DNA of 64,000 bases, from positions 1,674,001 through 1,738,000 of the forward strand of contig NZ_OZ034983.1 in assembly GCF_964030845.1 (NCBI RefSeq). Direction: 5' to 3'. Below the pieces are notes generated by a model. The model saw nothing but the letters and a program-made list of their open reading frames with translations, had not been told where the DNA came from and made no database searches. The translations under genes and the position numbers were made by a program. Below are positions 53,213 to 62,298 of the stretch, piece by piece. Position 1 is the first letter of the stretch. Each line of letters opens with the position of its first letter. Source of the DNA: Candidatus Fukatsuia endosymbiont of Tuberolachnus salignus (GTDB lineage Bacteria; Pseudomonadota; Gammaproteobacteria; Enterobacterales; Enterobacteriaceae).

Positions 53213-54574
53213 ATGAATTTTAAACAATTAAGCTATCAACCTGATGCCCTACTCCGCTGTTTCTCGTCCCTCTCCGACCGTGCCTGGGCGATGTTGTTAC
53301 ACTCCGGTTTTGCTGAACATCCTCATAGTCGTTTTGACATTCTGGTGGCTGATCCGCGCGTTACTTTGACCACCCGTGGACAGGAAACTGAAATTATCCG
53401 TAGAATTGGGATGGGGATGGTTGAGCACAGCAACGCCGATCCTTTTCTGCTGTTACAGCAGCAATTGGATAAATTGAATTTAAATACAACAACACATGCA
53501 GATTTACCTTTTCTTGGTGGTGCCCTAGGGTTATTCGGTTACGATCTGGGACGTCGAATTGAACGGTTGCCCGTAATAGCAAAGCAAGATATCGAATTAC
53601 CAGATATGGCTATCGGTTTATACGATTGGGCTTTAATTGCCGATCATAAAGAAAAGCAACTGACGTTAGTGTGCCACGGTGACATTGAGCAGCGGCAAAA
53701 ATGGCTGGAACAGCAAAAACCGACATCTCATCAGCCCTTCCAATTAACCTCTCCGTGGCAAACGAATATGTCACGTCAGCAATATGGAGAAAAATTTCAT
53801 CAAATACAGGAATACTTACGTAGTGGTGACTGTTATCAAGTCAATCTGGCGCAACGTTTCAGCACTGACTATCAAGGTAATGAGTGGCAAGCTTTTTTAC
53901 ACCTGAGCCAGATCAATAAAGCGCCCTTTTCAGCTTTTATCCGTCTGCCACAGCAGACCGTTATCAGTATGTCGCCAGAACGTTTTTTATATTTAAGAAA
54001 TAAACAGATTCAAACCCGTCCGATTAAGGGAACTCTGCCTCGATTAGCTGATGAAAAACAAGATAAACAGCAAGCTGCTCGCTTAGCAGTTTCACCCAAA
54101 GATCGAGCAGAAAATCTAATGATTGTCGATCTGTTACGTAACGATATCGGGCGGGTAGCACAACCAGGCAGTGTCCAAGTACCCGAGCTGTTTGTTGTCG
54201 AGTCCTTTCCCGCCGTTCATCATTTGGTCAGCACCATCACAGCAACACTGCCGTCAAAATACCACGCCACTGATCTGTTACGTGCCTGTTTCCCCGGTGG
54301 ATCGATCACCGGTGCACCTAAAGTTAGAGCGATGCAGATTATCGAACAGCTGGAACCTCATCGTCGTAATATCTATTGTGGCAACATTGGCTATGTCAGC
54401 TTTTGCGGCACCATGGATAGCAATATTACCATTCGCACCCTATTGACAGAGCGCAACAAAATTCACTGCTCGGTGGGCGGAGCGGTTATCGTTGATAGTG
54501 AGGAACAGGCAGAATACCAGGAAACCTTAGATAAGGTAGCACGCATCCTACCGCAACTCAGCAATGTCACTTAA
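53213..54574 (+). CDS. pabB: Aminodeoxychorismate synthase component I
   Basis: PabB with PabA makes 4-amino-4-deoxychorismate for folate. The 453-residue protein aligns with E. coli PabB: WAMLLHSGFAEHPHSRFDI, GGALGLFGYDLGRR, GDCYQVNLAQRF, PFSAFIRLPQ, SPERF, the PIKGTLPR motif with the catalytic lysine, LMIVDLLRNDIGRVA, AVHHLVSTITATLP, PGGSITGAPKVRAM and GGAVIVDSEEQAEYQET. I chose the ATG at 53213 because homology begins there. It is divergent from emrE. Confidence 0.95.
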   Translation: MNFKQLSYQPDALLRCFSSLSDRAWAMLLHSGFAEHPHSRFDILVADPRVTLTTRGQETEIIRRIGMGMVEHSNADPFLLLQQQLDKLNLNTTTHADLPFLGGALGLFGYDLGRRIERLPVIAKQDIELPDMAIGLYDWALIADHKEKQLTLVCHGDIEQRQKWLEQQKPTSHQPFQLTSPWQTNMSRQQYGEKFHQIQEYLRSGDCYQVNLAQRFSTDYQGNEWQAFLHLSQINKAPFSAFIRLPQQTVISMSPERFLYLRNKQIQTRPIKGTLPRLADEKQDKQQAARLAVSPKDRAENLMIVDLLRNDIGRVAQPGSVQVPELFVVESFPAVHHLVSTITATLPSKYHATDLLRACFPGGSITGAPKVRAMQIIEQLEPHRRNIYCGNIGYVSFCGTMDSNITIRTLLTERNKIHCSVGGAVIVDSEEQAEYQETLDKVARILPQLSNVT

Positions 54575-54601
54575 CCTGATCCCCCCTCACCTTTCTTATT
54601 C

Positions 54602-54729
54602 TATACCCAATGAATTTCGAGTTACGGCAAGGCGGCCATCAATCGAATCGCAGGCGTGTACAGGGAGTACATGACAGGGATGAGTGCGAGCAGCCAACGC
54701 CGCCGTAACTTGAAAGGCGAAGGGTATAT
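54602..54729 (+). repeat. ERIC (IRU) element, second copy
   Basis: Starts TATACCCAATGAATTTCGAG and ends TTGAAAGGCGAAGGGTATATC, 127 bp, close to the copy at 34759 in the same orientation. It lies between pabB and sdaA. Confidence 0.8.
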
Positions 54730-54870
54730 CTTGAGCAGGATCCCAATCCTGCGCTTAACATCTGTGATCAAGTTACAATTTTTTAAAAATTGTAATTGAT
54801 TATGTCATCATTGAGCAATTCATCAGCTAAAATGGAAACGGTGCTAGATAGGCAATTAAGGAATTTTAGT

Positions 54871-56235
54871 ATGATTAGTGTTTTCGACATGTTTAAGATC
54901 GGCATAGGCCCATCCAGTTCACATACCGTTGGGCCGATGAAAGCCGGTAAACAGTTTGTAGACCAACTGATCAGTAAGGGGCTTATCTCTTCAATTACCG
55001 TGATAACCGTGGAAGTTTACGGATCGCTGTCATTAACTGGAAAAGGCCATCACACTGATATCGCCATCATTATGGGCTTGGCGGGCAATATGCCTGATAC
55101 TGTTGAAATAGACAGCATTCCGGCTTTTATCAGCGATCTGGAATTATCGCAACGTTTGCCATTAGCCAACGGAGAACACTGGGTGGACTTCCCCCGTCAA
55201 GGCGGCATGATTTTCCATAATACTAACTTGCCCCTGCATGAAAATGGAATGAAAATCCACGCTTTTGCTGACAGTAAAAAAGTATACAGCAAAACTTATT
55301 ATTCTATCGGTGGCGGTTTTATCGTCGATGAAGAACATTTTGGCAAAAAAGAGGCAAATACCATTACCGTGCCCTACCCGTTCAACTCTGCTGAAGAAAT
55401 ACTGGCTAACTGCAGGCAAATTGGGACATCCCTATCCGGTATGGTGAAAAAAAACGAACTAGCAATGCACAGCGAAACCGAAATTGAAACCTATTTTACC
55501 CATATCTGGCAAACCATGCGAACTTGTATCAACCGCGGTATCAAAACCGAAGGTATATTGCCAGGCCCATTACGTGTCCCTCGCCGAGCGGCCGCATTAC
55601 AGCGGATGTTAGCTTCCTCCAATAAAAACTCCAATGACCCAATGGATGTCATTGACTGGGTCAATATGTTTGCCTTGGCGGTCAACGAAGAAAACGCAGC
55701 AGGAGGACGCGTGGTAACCGCGCCGACCAACGGCGCCTGCGGCATTATCCCGGCCGTATTGGCCTATTATGATCACTTTATTGAATCCGTCACACCAGAA
55801 ATATTTATCCGTTACTTTCTTGCATCCGGCGCTATCGGTATTTTATATAAAATGAATGCCTCGATTTCGGGTGCGGAAGTAGGTTGTCAAGGTGAAGTTG
55901 GCGTCGCCTGTTCAATGGCAGCGGCGGGCCTCGCTGAAATCCTAGGTGCCAGCCCCGTTCAGGTGTGTATTGCAGCTGAGATCGGCATGGAACATAATCT
56001 TGGGCTGACATGTGATCCCGTCGCCGGTCAAGTACAAGTACCCTGTATCGAACGTAATGCCATTGCCTCGGTAAAAGCAATTAACTCCGCACGGATGGCA
56101 ATACGTCGTACCAGCGAGCCAAAGGTGTCACTCGACAAAGTGATCGAAACCATGTTCGCAACCGGTAAAGATATGAATGCGAAATACCGCGAGACCTCCC
56201 GTGGCGGTTTAGCCATCAAGGTTCAATGCAGTTAA
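54871..56235 (+). CDS. sdaA: L-serine ammonia-lyase (Fe-S type)
   Basis: SdaA deaminates serine to pyruvate with a labile 4Fe-4S cluster. Starting at the ATG at 54871 (AAGGA upstream) the protein has 454 residues, the E. coli length. Motifs: SVFDMFKIGIGPSSSHTVGPM (N-terminal regulatory domain), GSLSLTGKGHHTD, the long insert with YSIGGGFI, VVTAPTNGACGIIPAVL, and the cluster cysteines in GCQGEVGVACS and LTCDPVAGQVQVPC. A longer in-frame start at 54796 adds 25 unrelated residues. Confidence 0.95.
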   Translation: MISVFDMFKIGIGPSSSHTVGPMKAGKQFVDQLISKGLISSITVITVEVYGSLSLTGKGHHTDIAIIMGLAGNMPDTVEIDSIPAFISDLELSQRLPLANGEHWVDFPRQGGMIFHNTNLPLHENGMKIHAFADSKKVYSKTYYSIGGGFIVDEEHFGKKEANTITVPYPFNSAEEILANCRQIGTSLSGMVKKNELAMHSETEIETYFTHIWQTMRTCINRGIKTEGILPGPLRVPRRAAALQRMLASSNKNSNDPMDVIDWVNMFALAVNEENAAGGRVVTAPTNGACGIIPAVLAYYDHFIESVTPEIFIRYFLASGAIGILYKMNASISGAEVGCQGEVGVACSMAAAGLAEILGASPVQVCIAAEIGMEHNLGLTCDPVAGQVQVPCIERNAIASVKAINSARMAIRRTSEPKVSLDKVIETMFATGKDMNAKYRETSRGGLAIKVQCS

Positions 56236-56312
56236 CCCCCCACTCCCAGATTCACCACATGAACGTAATAAATTTCGAGTAGGTTCCAATGGCGTTGACA
56301 CGGAGGTAGTCA

Positions 56313-57275
56313 GTGAGCATAGCGATTATTATTAGCACACACGGGGCAGCCGCTGAGCAGTTACTGAAAAGCGCAGAAATGCTGGTAGGTGGACAAAAAA
56401 ATATTGCTTTTGTCAACTTTGTCCCTGGTGAAAATAGCGAAACATTAATTAAAAAATACCAACAACAATTGACCAAACTGGATACCAATACCGGTGTTCT
56501 GTTCCTGGTTGATACCTGGGGTGGCAGCCCTTTCAATGCGGCCAGTCGTTTCATCGCTAATAAAGAAAATCATGAAGTTATCGCCGGGATTAACATTCCG
56601 ATGCTAACTGAAATTTTTATGGCACGTGATGATCAACTCTCTTTTGATGAATTAGTTGACATCGCGCTAAAAACCGGTCGAGATAGCATACGAGCGTCAC
56701 ACAGGAAACCCGTCGATCACCCTCAGACGCTCCCATTGGATACAATTAAAACACCTCTTGTTTCCCCGTCAAGCACAGGTCGTATGACGCTTACGCTAGT
56801 ACGCATTGATGACCGGTTAATTCATGGTCAGGTTGCAACCGGTTGGACAAAAGAAACTCATGTTAGCCGTATTATCGTCATTAGTGATGAGGTCGATAAG
56901 GATCAACTCCGTAAAACCTTACTAAAACAAGTTGCTCCCCCTGGTGTTAGCGCACATGTGGTTAACCTCGCCAAAGCAGTTCGGGTTTATAACAATGCCA
57001 AGTATGCTAATGACCGGGTCATGCTACTGTTTACTGATCCCAGTGATGTGCTCCGTTTAGTTTCTGAGGGTGTGGATATCAAATCTGTCAATGTGGGTGG
57101 GATGGCTTTTCGTCAAGGCAAACACCAGGTCACCAATGCCATTTCTCTCGATCAAAGGGATATCGACGCTTTCACTGAATTAGATAAGCGTGGCATTGAA
57201 CTGGAAGTTCGCAAAGTTCCTGCAGATAATCGGCTTAGCATGATGGCGTTAATTAGACCCCTTGTGAAGCCCTAA
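56313..57275 (+). CDS. manX: Mannose PTS EIIAB component
   Basis: ManX carries phosphate from HPr through the IIA histidine (THG, H10) and the IIB histidine (DDRLIHGQV) to incoming mannose. The 320-residue product starts at a GTG (56313) with GGAGG upstream; E. coli manX also uses GTG as I recall. Conserved parts: FLVDTWGGSPFNAASRF, NIPMLTEIFMARDD, TGWTKETHVSRIIVISDEV, LLKQVAPPGVSAHVV and SVNVGGMAFRQGK. A shorter, less Ala/Pro-rich linker joins A and B domains. Confidence 0.94.
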   Translation: MSIAIIISTHGAAAEQLLKSAEMLVGGQKNIAFVNFVPGENSETLIKKYQQQLTKLDTNTGVLFLVDTWGGSPFNAASRFIANKENHEVIAGINIPMLTEIFMARDDQLSFDELVDIALKTGRDSIRASHRKPVDHPQTLPLDTIKTPLVSPSSTGRMTLTLVRIDDRLIHGQVATGWTKETHVSRIIVISDEVDKDQLRKTLLKQVAPPGVSAHVVNLAKAVRVYNNAKYANDRVMLLFTDPSDVLRLVSEGVDIKSVNVGGMAFRQGKHQVTNAISLDQRDIDAFTELDKRGIELEVRKVPADNRLSMMALIRPLVKP

Positions 57276-57312
57276 AAACCTGTTCGAAAATTAAATAACA
57301 AGGAGCAATAAC

Positions 57313-58107
57313 ATGGAGATCACAACCCTCCAGATTGTGCTGATATTTATCGTTGCATCTATTGCAGGAATGGGATCCATTCTGGATGAATTCCAGTTTC
57401 ACCGCCCACTTATCGCCTGTACCTTGATGGGTCTGGTTCTCGGTGATCTCAAAACAGGGATCATCGTCGGTGGTACTTTGGAAATGATCGCCCTGGGCTG
57501 GATGAATATCGGTGCCGCTATGGCACCAGATGCCGCTATGGCCTCCATTATTTCCACTATTTTAGTGATCAAAGGAGGACAAAGTATCGGTGCAGGTATT
57601 GCGTTAGCCATTCCTCTGGCGGCAGCGGGTCAAGTATTAACCATTATTTTTCGTACTCTTACCGTTGCCTTTCAACACGCCGCCGACAGTGCTGCAAGGC
57701 GGGGAAGCTTAAGGACGATCACCGGCTTGCATATTGCCGCATTATTTTTGCAAGCCATGCGGGTCGCTATCCCGGCGTCGATCGTCGCTTTATCCATCGG
57801 CACAGCTCAGGTTCAATCATTACTCCATTCTATTCCCCCCGTTATCACCGGTGGGCTTAATATAGCGGGAGGTATCATTGTCGTAGTGGGCTACGCAATG
57901 GTCATCAACATGATGCGTGCAGGTTATCTAATGCCGTTCTTTTATTTAGGTTTCGTCACTGCTGCCTTTACCCAATTTAATTTGGTTGCATTAGGTATCA
58001 TTGGTGTCGTCATGGCTATTCTCTATATTCAGCTCAGTCCGAAATATAATCAATCTCAGGGAAAACAATCTGCCGTGGCGGATCCGCTTGATAATGAATT
58101 AGATTAA
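57313..58107 (+). CDS. manY: Mannose PTS EIIC component
   Basis: The IIC membrane subunit forms the sugar path with ManZ. In E. coli the ManYZ complex also serves phage lambda DNA entry. The 264-residue protein is nearly identical in layout to E. coli ManY: EITTLQIVLIFIVASIAGMGSILDEFQFHRPL, GGTLEMIALGWMNIGAAMAPDAAMASIIST, FLQAMRVAIPASIVALS, INMMRAGYLMPFFYLGFVTAAFT and the LDNELD end. It starts after CAAGGAGC. Confidence 0.96.
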   Translation: MEITTLQIVLIFIVASIAGMGSILDEFQFHRPLIACTLMGLVLGDLKTGIIVGGTLEMIALGWMNIGAAMAPDAAMASIISTILVIKGGQSIGAGIALAIPLAAAGQVLTIIFRTLTVAFQHAADSAARRGSLRTITGLHIAALFLQAMRVAIPASIVALSIGTAQVQSLLHSIPPVITGGLNIAGGIIVVVGYAMVINMMRAGYLMPFFYLGFVTAAFTQFNLVALGIIGVVMAILYIQLSPKYNQSQGKQSAVADPLDNELD

Positions 58108-58167
58108 ACTTCTTGCAAAACCGTCGCGAGGGGTATGGAGTCGAGGCAAGAAATTTGGAATAGGTTC

Positions 58168-58313
58168 TAAGAACCTGTTCCAAATCTTCTTGAGTGACGC
58201 TCAGACGAGGAAAAAACGCGAGAAAAATCGCAGTTTACAGAGAATAAATGAGCATTTTGAGCGCGTTTTTGACGAAGTATCAGCGAGCACAAGAGGTTTC
58301 GAACAGGTTCTTA
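58168..58313 (+). repeat. MITE-1 copy inside the manXYZ operon
   Basis: Starts TAAGAACCTGTTCCAAATC and ends TTTCGAACAGGTTCTTA. The 20 bp before it (AAATTTGGAATAGGTTCTA) are another degraded right end. A short ACTTCTTGCAAAACCGTCGCG repeat fragment follows the manY stop directly. Confidence 0.88.
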
Positions 58314-58341
58314 GAAGTCGATTAAGCAAAGGAGATAACAA

Positions 58342-59202
58342 ATGGTTGACACAGTCACGACAAATAGTGATATGAGTGAAAAAAAACTTACCCCTGGCGA
58401 TATACGTGGCGTTATCCTACGTGCGAACCTTTTTCAAGGGTCGTGGAACTTCGAACGTATGCAAGCACTGGGTTTCTGTTTTTCCATGGTACCGGCAATC
58501 CGACGCCTGTATCCCGAAAATTCAGAAGAACGCAAACAGGCGATCAAACGTCATCTTGAATTCTTCAATACCCATCCTTATGTAGCAGCACCGGTACTCG
58601 GTGTCACACTCGCGATGGAAGAACAACGGGCGAATGGCGCTCCCATCGACGATGCAGCGATAAACAGTATCAAGGTTGGTTTGATGGGACCTTTGGCAGG
58701 GGTGGGAGACCCGATTTTCTGGGGAACGGTACGTCCAATATTTGCCGCCCTTGGTGCCGGTATAGCGATGACAGCAAGTTTACTTGGACCGATACTCTTC
58801 TTTGTTCTCTTTAATTTTTTACGTTTACTGACTCTCTACTACGGTATAACCTATGGTTACAAAAAAGGAATTAACATTGTTAATGATATCGACGGGGGCT
58901 TGTTAAAAAAATTGACCGAAGGGGCTTCCATCCTCGGTTTATTTATTATGGGTGCTTTGGTTAACAAATGGGCGCACCTCGATATACCGATTGTCATCTC
59001 TAACATTGCCGATCAAAACGGCCAAAACAAAATCACCACGGTACAAACCATCCTAGATCAACTAATGCCGGGTCTTGTCCCACTGCTATTAACTTTCTTT
59101 TGTATGTGGTTGTTACGCCGAAAAATTAATGCATTGTGGATCATCGTGGGGTTTTTTGCCATTGGTATCTTTGGTTACTGGGCGGGGTTTCTCGCTGCTT
59201 AA
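58342..59202 (+). CDS. manZ: Mannose PTS EIID component
   Basis: The IID membrane subunit completes the mannose transporter. The 286-residue product shows KLTPGDIRGVILRANLFQGSWNFERMQALGF, LEFFNTHPYVAAPVLGVTLAMEEQRANG, VGLMGPLAGVGDPIFWGTVRPI and a hydrophobic C-terminal half. A good AAGGAG precedes the ATG at 58342; 58372 is an in-frame alternative. The gap to manY is 234 bp because of the MITE, where E. coli has only a few bases. Confidence 0.95.
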   Translation: MVDTVTTNSDMSEKKLTPGDIRGVILRANLFQGSWNFERMQALGFCFSMVPAIRRLYPENSEERKQAIKRHLEFFNTHPYVAAPVLGVTLAMEEQRANGAPIDDAAINSIKVGLMGPLAGVGDPIFWGTVRPIFAALGAGIAMTASLLGPILFFVLFNFLRLLTLYYGITYGYKKGINIVNDIDGGLLKKLTEGASILGLFIMGALVNKWAHLDIPIVISNIADQNGQNKITTVQTILDQLMPGLVPLLLTFFCMWLLRRKINALWIIVGFFAIGIFGYWAGFLAA

Positions 59203-59230
59203 TAAGCCAACATGACACCACACGAATACT

Positions 59231-59258
59231 TTAAAAAAACCCGCCCAATGGCGGGTTT
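59231..59258 (-). terminator. cspC terminator
   Basis: On the minus strand AAACCCGCC-ATTG-GGCGGGTTT runs into TTTTTT, 9 nt after the cspC stop. The same stem may also end manXYZ transcription on the other strand, with a weaker tail. Confidence 0.85.
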
Positions 59259-59267
59259 ACAGCCGAT

Positions 59268-59477
59268 TCAGACAGCATAAACATTTGCTGCGGAAGGGCC
59301 TTTCTGCCCATCCTGGATCTCAAATTCTACCTTCTGGCCTTCCGCTAAAGTTTTAAACCCGTTACCCTGAATTGCAGAGAAGTGTACAAACACATCTTTA
59401 CTGCCATCATCTGGCGTAATAAAACCAAACCCCTTAGACTCGTTGAACCACTTAACTTGACCTTTTATCTTTGCCAT
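59268..59477 (-). CDS. cspC: Cold shock-like protein CspC
   Basis: The 69-residue RNA chaperone has RNP1 (KGFGFITP) and RNP2 (VFVHFSAI). The sequence (MAKIKGQVKWFNESKG, GQKVEFEIQDGQKGPSAANV) follows E. coli CspC rather than CspE. Its place next to manZ agrees with the E. coli manXYZ-cspC neighbourhood. CspC is normally constitutive and stabilises rpoS and other mRNAs. I chose the ATG at 59477, with AAGGAAA upstream. Confidence 0.95.
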   Translation of the reverse strand: MAKIKGQVKWFNESKGFGFITPDDGSKDVFVHFSAIQGNGFKTLAEGQKVEFEIQDGQKGPSAANVYAV

Positions 59478-59519
59478 CTTGAGTATTTCCTTTGGATTGT
59501 TTCGTTCGCCCGTAGGCAT

Positions 59520-59998
59520 TTAAATAGACAAACTTGAGTCGTTACTGTTTGAGACACTAAGATAAAGATCAACAGAGAAAAGATATCCAACGATAACGCT
59601 TTTACTCAGAACTTCTTTACTGAAAATGCCACATATATACAGAAATTCACCTCGTTTTACCCGTGATCGTTATTACATACTCTTAATACGTTGGCAAGCT
59701 ATTTTAATCATCCGCATTCCTGTCGTACATATTTTAATACCGCCAACTCAAAACAATGTATAAATAGACTACATCTTGTCGGATGTCCAGTCTATTTTAA
59801 TAGTCTAGCTAATTATTAGCCTTAATGGGTATATTGAATTTTCTACTACATCCACTTAAAAACCTACCACTATATAGTTCGACAAAAAATGATATTTCTT
59901 AAGCTCTATGATAAAAAAATTAGACCCCCCTAGCTTTAAAGATCATAATTGAACAACACACCTCAGCTTAGGAATATACCTGATAGACAAGCCTTGAA
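59520..59998. other. Intergenic region between cspC and the pagP remnant
   Basis: No gene is recognised. AAATAGACT (59762) and AGTCTATTT (59789) form a 9-bp stem followed by TT, possibly an old repeat end. The DNA nearest cspC should contain its promoter and leader. Confidence 0.4.
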
Positions 59999-60211
59999 AT
60001 GTGGGTTCCGGAAGGAGTCAATGGCTGGCGTTTTGGTTTTGGCTTTACTGCGAGTATTACCGCCCGCCACGAATTTCGTTATATTCCTCTACCTCTACCA
60101 TTACCGCTTTTTTCCATCGAATATAACAAATTTTCATTACAAACTACTTATATTCCAGGCAGTTATAACAATGGTAATGTTTTGTTTACCTGGATACGTT
60201 GGCAACTTTAA
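59999..60211 (+). pseudogene. pagP: PagP (lipid A palmitoyltransferase) C-terminal remnant
   Basis: This frame gives GWRFGFGFTASITARHEFRY, IPLPLPLPLFS, then SLQTTYIPGSYNNGNVLFTW and IRWQL. That is the last ~60 residues of PagP, including the YIPLP loop and terminal beta strands with the C-terminal aromatic needed for outer-membrane insertion. About two thirds of the gene, including signal peptide and the catalytic His/Asp/Ser region, is missing upstream. No trace is readable in 59820-59998. PagP adds palmitate to lipid A and protects against cationic peptides, so its loss changes envelope defence. Confidence 0.85.
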
Positions 60212-60294
60212 CCTAAAGCAGATAACCCAAACAGGCTATCTGCTTGACATTAGATAGAGAACCCACTCTACGGTTAACAAGTGACCTTGTTTAA

Positions 60295-61686
60295 TTAAAC
60301 CCCATCAGGATCCTTAATTGTCGTAAACCTATTTTTATCCTTACATCCTGTCAGCAGGAAACCACACCACAATGCCCCCACCCATAAAGGTATCAGCAGC
60401 ACTGAAATACGAATACCTTCGGTCAAATACATGATCACTAAAATCAACGCAAGAAAAACGAGGCAAATATAATTACCATAAGGATAACAAATTGCTTTAA
60501 AACCAGGCTCGACACCCTCGCGTATTTTTGCCTTACGGAATTTCAGGTGTGCCAAGCAAATCATCAGCCAGTTAATCACCAGCGTCGATACCACCAACGC
60601 CATAAGTAACTCAAATGCCTTACCTGGGATCAGATAATTAATCAAGACGCCGACAGACGTTGCCAACGCTGAAAACAACACAGATAAAACCGGAACCCCA
60701 TGTTTGTTCACCCTTGCTAGCACTTTCGGAGCATTCCCTCTCGCAGCAAGACTAAACAGCATTCGACTATTACAGTAAACCCCGCTGTTATATACCGATA
60801 ACGCCGCAGTCAATACCACCACATTCAGGATCGTCGCCACCCAGAAACTATCCAGTTCGTGAAAAATCATCACAAAAGGACTACCTCCTTCAATCACTTT
60901 AGTCCAAGGATAAAGCGATAACAGTACCGTCAGCGAACCAATATAAAAGATAAGAATACGATAAACTACCTGATTGACGGCTTTAGGAATACTACTGCGT
61001 GGGTTCTCTGCTTCTGCAGCAGTCATCCCCACCATCTCCAGACCACCAAAAGAAAACATGATAATCGCCATCGCCATCACTAATCCACTGACACCATGTG
61101 GCAGAAACCCGCCCTGATCCCATAGGTTAGTGATCGACGCAGTAGGTCCACCGTAACCAAAGATTAATAGGTAGCCACCAAAAAAAATCATACCAATGAT
61201 CGCCATAACCTTAATCATCGCGAACCAAAATTCAGTTTCACCATACAGGCGCACATTAATCAAATTAATTAGATTAATCAGTACAAAAAAAGCGGCGGCA
61301 GAAACCCAAGTCGGTATTTCAGGCCACCAATACTGGATATAAATACCCACCGCAGTTAGCTCAGCCATGCCGACCAAAATAAACATCGCCCAATAATTCC
61401 AGCCAGATAAAAAACCAGCAAAATTACCCCAATATTTATAGGCAAAATGGCTAAATGATCCTGATACTGGTTCTTCGACAACCATTTCACCTAATTGACG
61501 CATAATCAAAAAAGCGATAAGACCCCCGATCGCATACCCCAAAAGTACTGACGGACCAGCCATCTTGATCGTTTGTGCGATACCAAGAAATAGCCCCGTA
61601 CCAATGGCACCACCCAAAGCAATAAGTTGAATATGCCGATTTTTTAATCCACGTTTTAGTGTTAAATCCTGTAATTGCTGTTCCAT
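60295..61686 (-). CDS. pheP: Aromatic amino acid permease (PheP/AroP family)
   Basis: The 463-residue APC transporter has twelve predicted helices and the family N-terminus (LKRGLKNRHIQLIALGGAIGTGLFLG). Also present are FLIMRQLGEMVVEEPVSGSFSHFAYKYWG and SFGGLEMVGMTAAEAENP. Details such as FILVGMAELTAVGIYIQYWWP and NVRLYGETEFWFAMIKVMAIIGMI are closer to PheP than to AroP, so phenylalanine (with tyrosine and tryptophan possible) is the likely substrate. In E. coli TyrR controls this class; here TyrR lacks its sensory domains. A MITE-1 copy lies 49 bp upstream, in the promoter area. Confidence 0.82.
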   Translation of the reverse strand: MEQQLQDLTLKRGLKNRHIQLIALGGAIGTGLFLGIAQTIKMAGPSVLLGYAIGGLIAFLIMRQLGEMVVEEPVSGSFSHFAYKYWGNFAGFLSGWNYWAMFILVGMAELTAVGIYIQYWWPEIPTWVSAAAFFVLINLINLINVRLYGETEFWFAMIKVMAIIGMIFFGGYLLIFGYGGPTASITNLWDQGGFLPHGVSGLVMAMAIIMFSFGGLEMVGMTAAEAENPRSSIPKAVNQVVYRILIFYIGSLTVLLSLYPWTKVIEGGSPFVMIFHELDSFWVATILNVVVLTAALSVYNSGVYCNSRMLFSLAARGNAPKVLARVNKHGVPVLSVLFSALATSVGVLINYLIPGKAFELLMALVVSTLVINWLMICLAHLKFRKAKIREGVEPGFKAICYPYGNYICLVFLALILVIMYLTEGIRISVLLIPLWVGALWCGFLLTGCKDKNRFTTIKDPDGV

Positions 61687-61734
61687 TGTACCCTCACACC
61701 GCGATCAATAAATCTCCAAAGTGGCAACCTAGCC

Positions 61735-61891
61735 TTAGAACCTGTTCGAAATCTCTTGTGCTCGCCGTGTTTTGGTCAAGTAATTCGTCAAAAACGCGCT
61801 CAAAATGCTCATTTACTTTATGTAAACTGCGCTCTTTCGCCCATTTTTTCCTCGTCTGAACACAGCGAAAAAGATTGGGAACAGGTTCTAA
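61735..61891 (-). repeat. MITE-1 copy in reverse orientation upstream of the permease
   Basis: It reads TTAGAACCTGTTCGAAATC at the left and TTGGGAACAGGTTCTAAG at the right, with the family interior reversed. Length is 157 bp. Confidence 0.87.
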
Positions 61892-62298
61892 GCGAGACTA
61901 ACTTTTAGGAAATAACTCTTTGCTACTATCCATCACGAAGAATATCAGTAATGGCACAAATTCCAATAGTAACGTTATCTTTTTTATGATAGTCACTATC
62001 ACAAATCACCACCTTGCAATAAAATCCCTGAAAGCAAGCATGAATGGACTTCTTTACCACTAATATAATCCAAGTAAATTGGCTCATCTCTCCTTTCTCT
62101 CCTTATCTATCAATCTGATGTAAAGAAATGACATCTATAATCATTTAGATTTATAATTCGTCGGCATTACTAATTATTGATGTCGATCCTTATTTTTCAC
62201 ACTAAAATACCCTTCAGAATACATTGAGGATGGTAAACTTAGGAAAAATTCAACCAAAACCATTCCATCCCAGGCTTAAATTAAGGTACAAAGGCGCC
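61892..62298. other. Leader region of the RIO-type kinase gene
   Basis: About 400 bp with no recognised gene or repeat. TATAATCATTTAGATTTATAAT near 62135 is AT-rich enough for a promoter. An in-frame ATG at 62224 could extend the kinase, but homology starts at 62299. Confidence 0.35.

Noticed and set aside
61793..61815. TTTAC-ATAAA-GTAAA symmetry in a MITE upstream of the permease as a TyrR box
   Set aside because: The TyrR box has TGTAAA...TTTACA orientation and N6 spacing; here the half-sites face the other way, and the sequence belongs to the repeat family.
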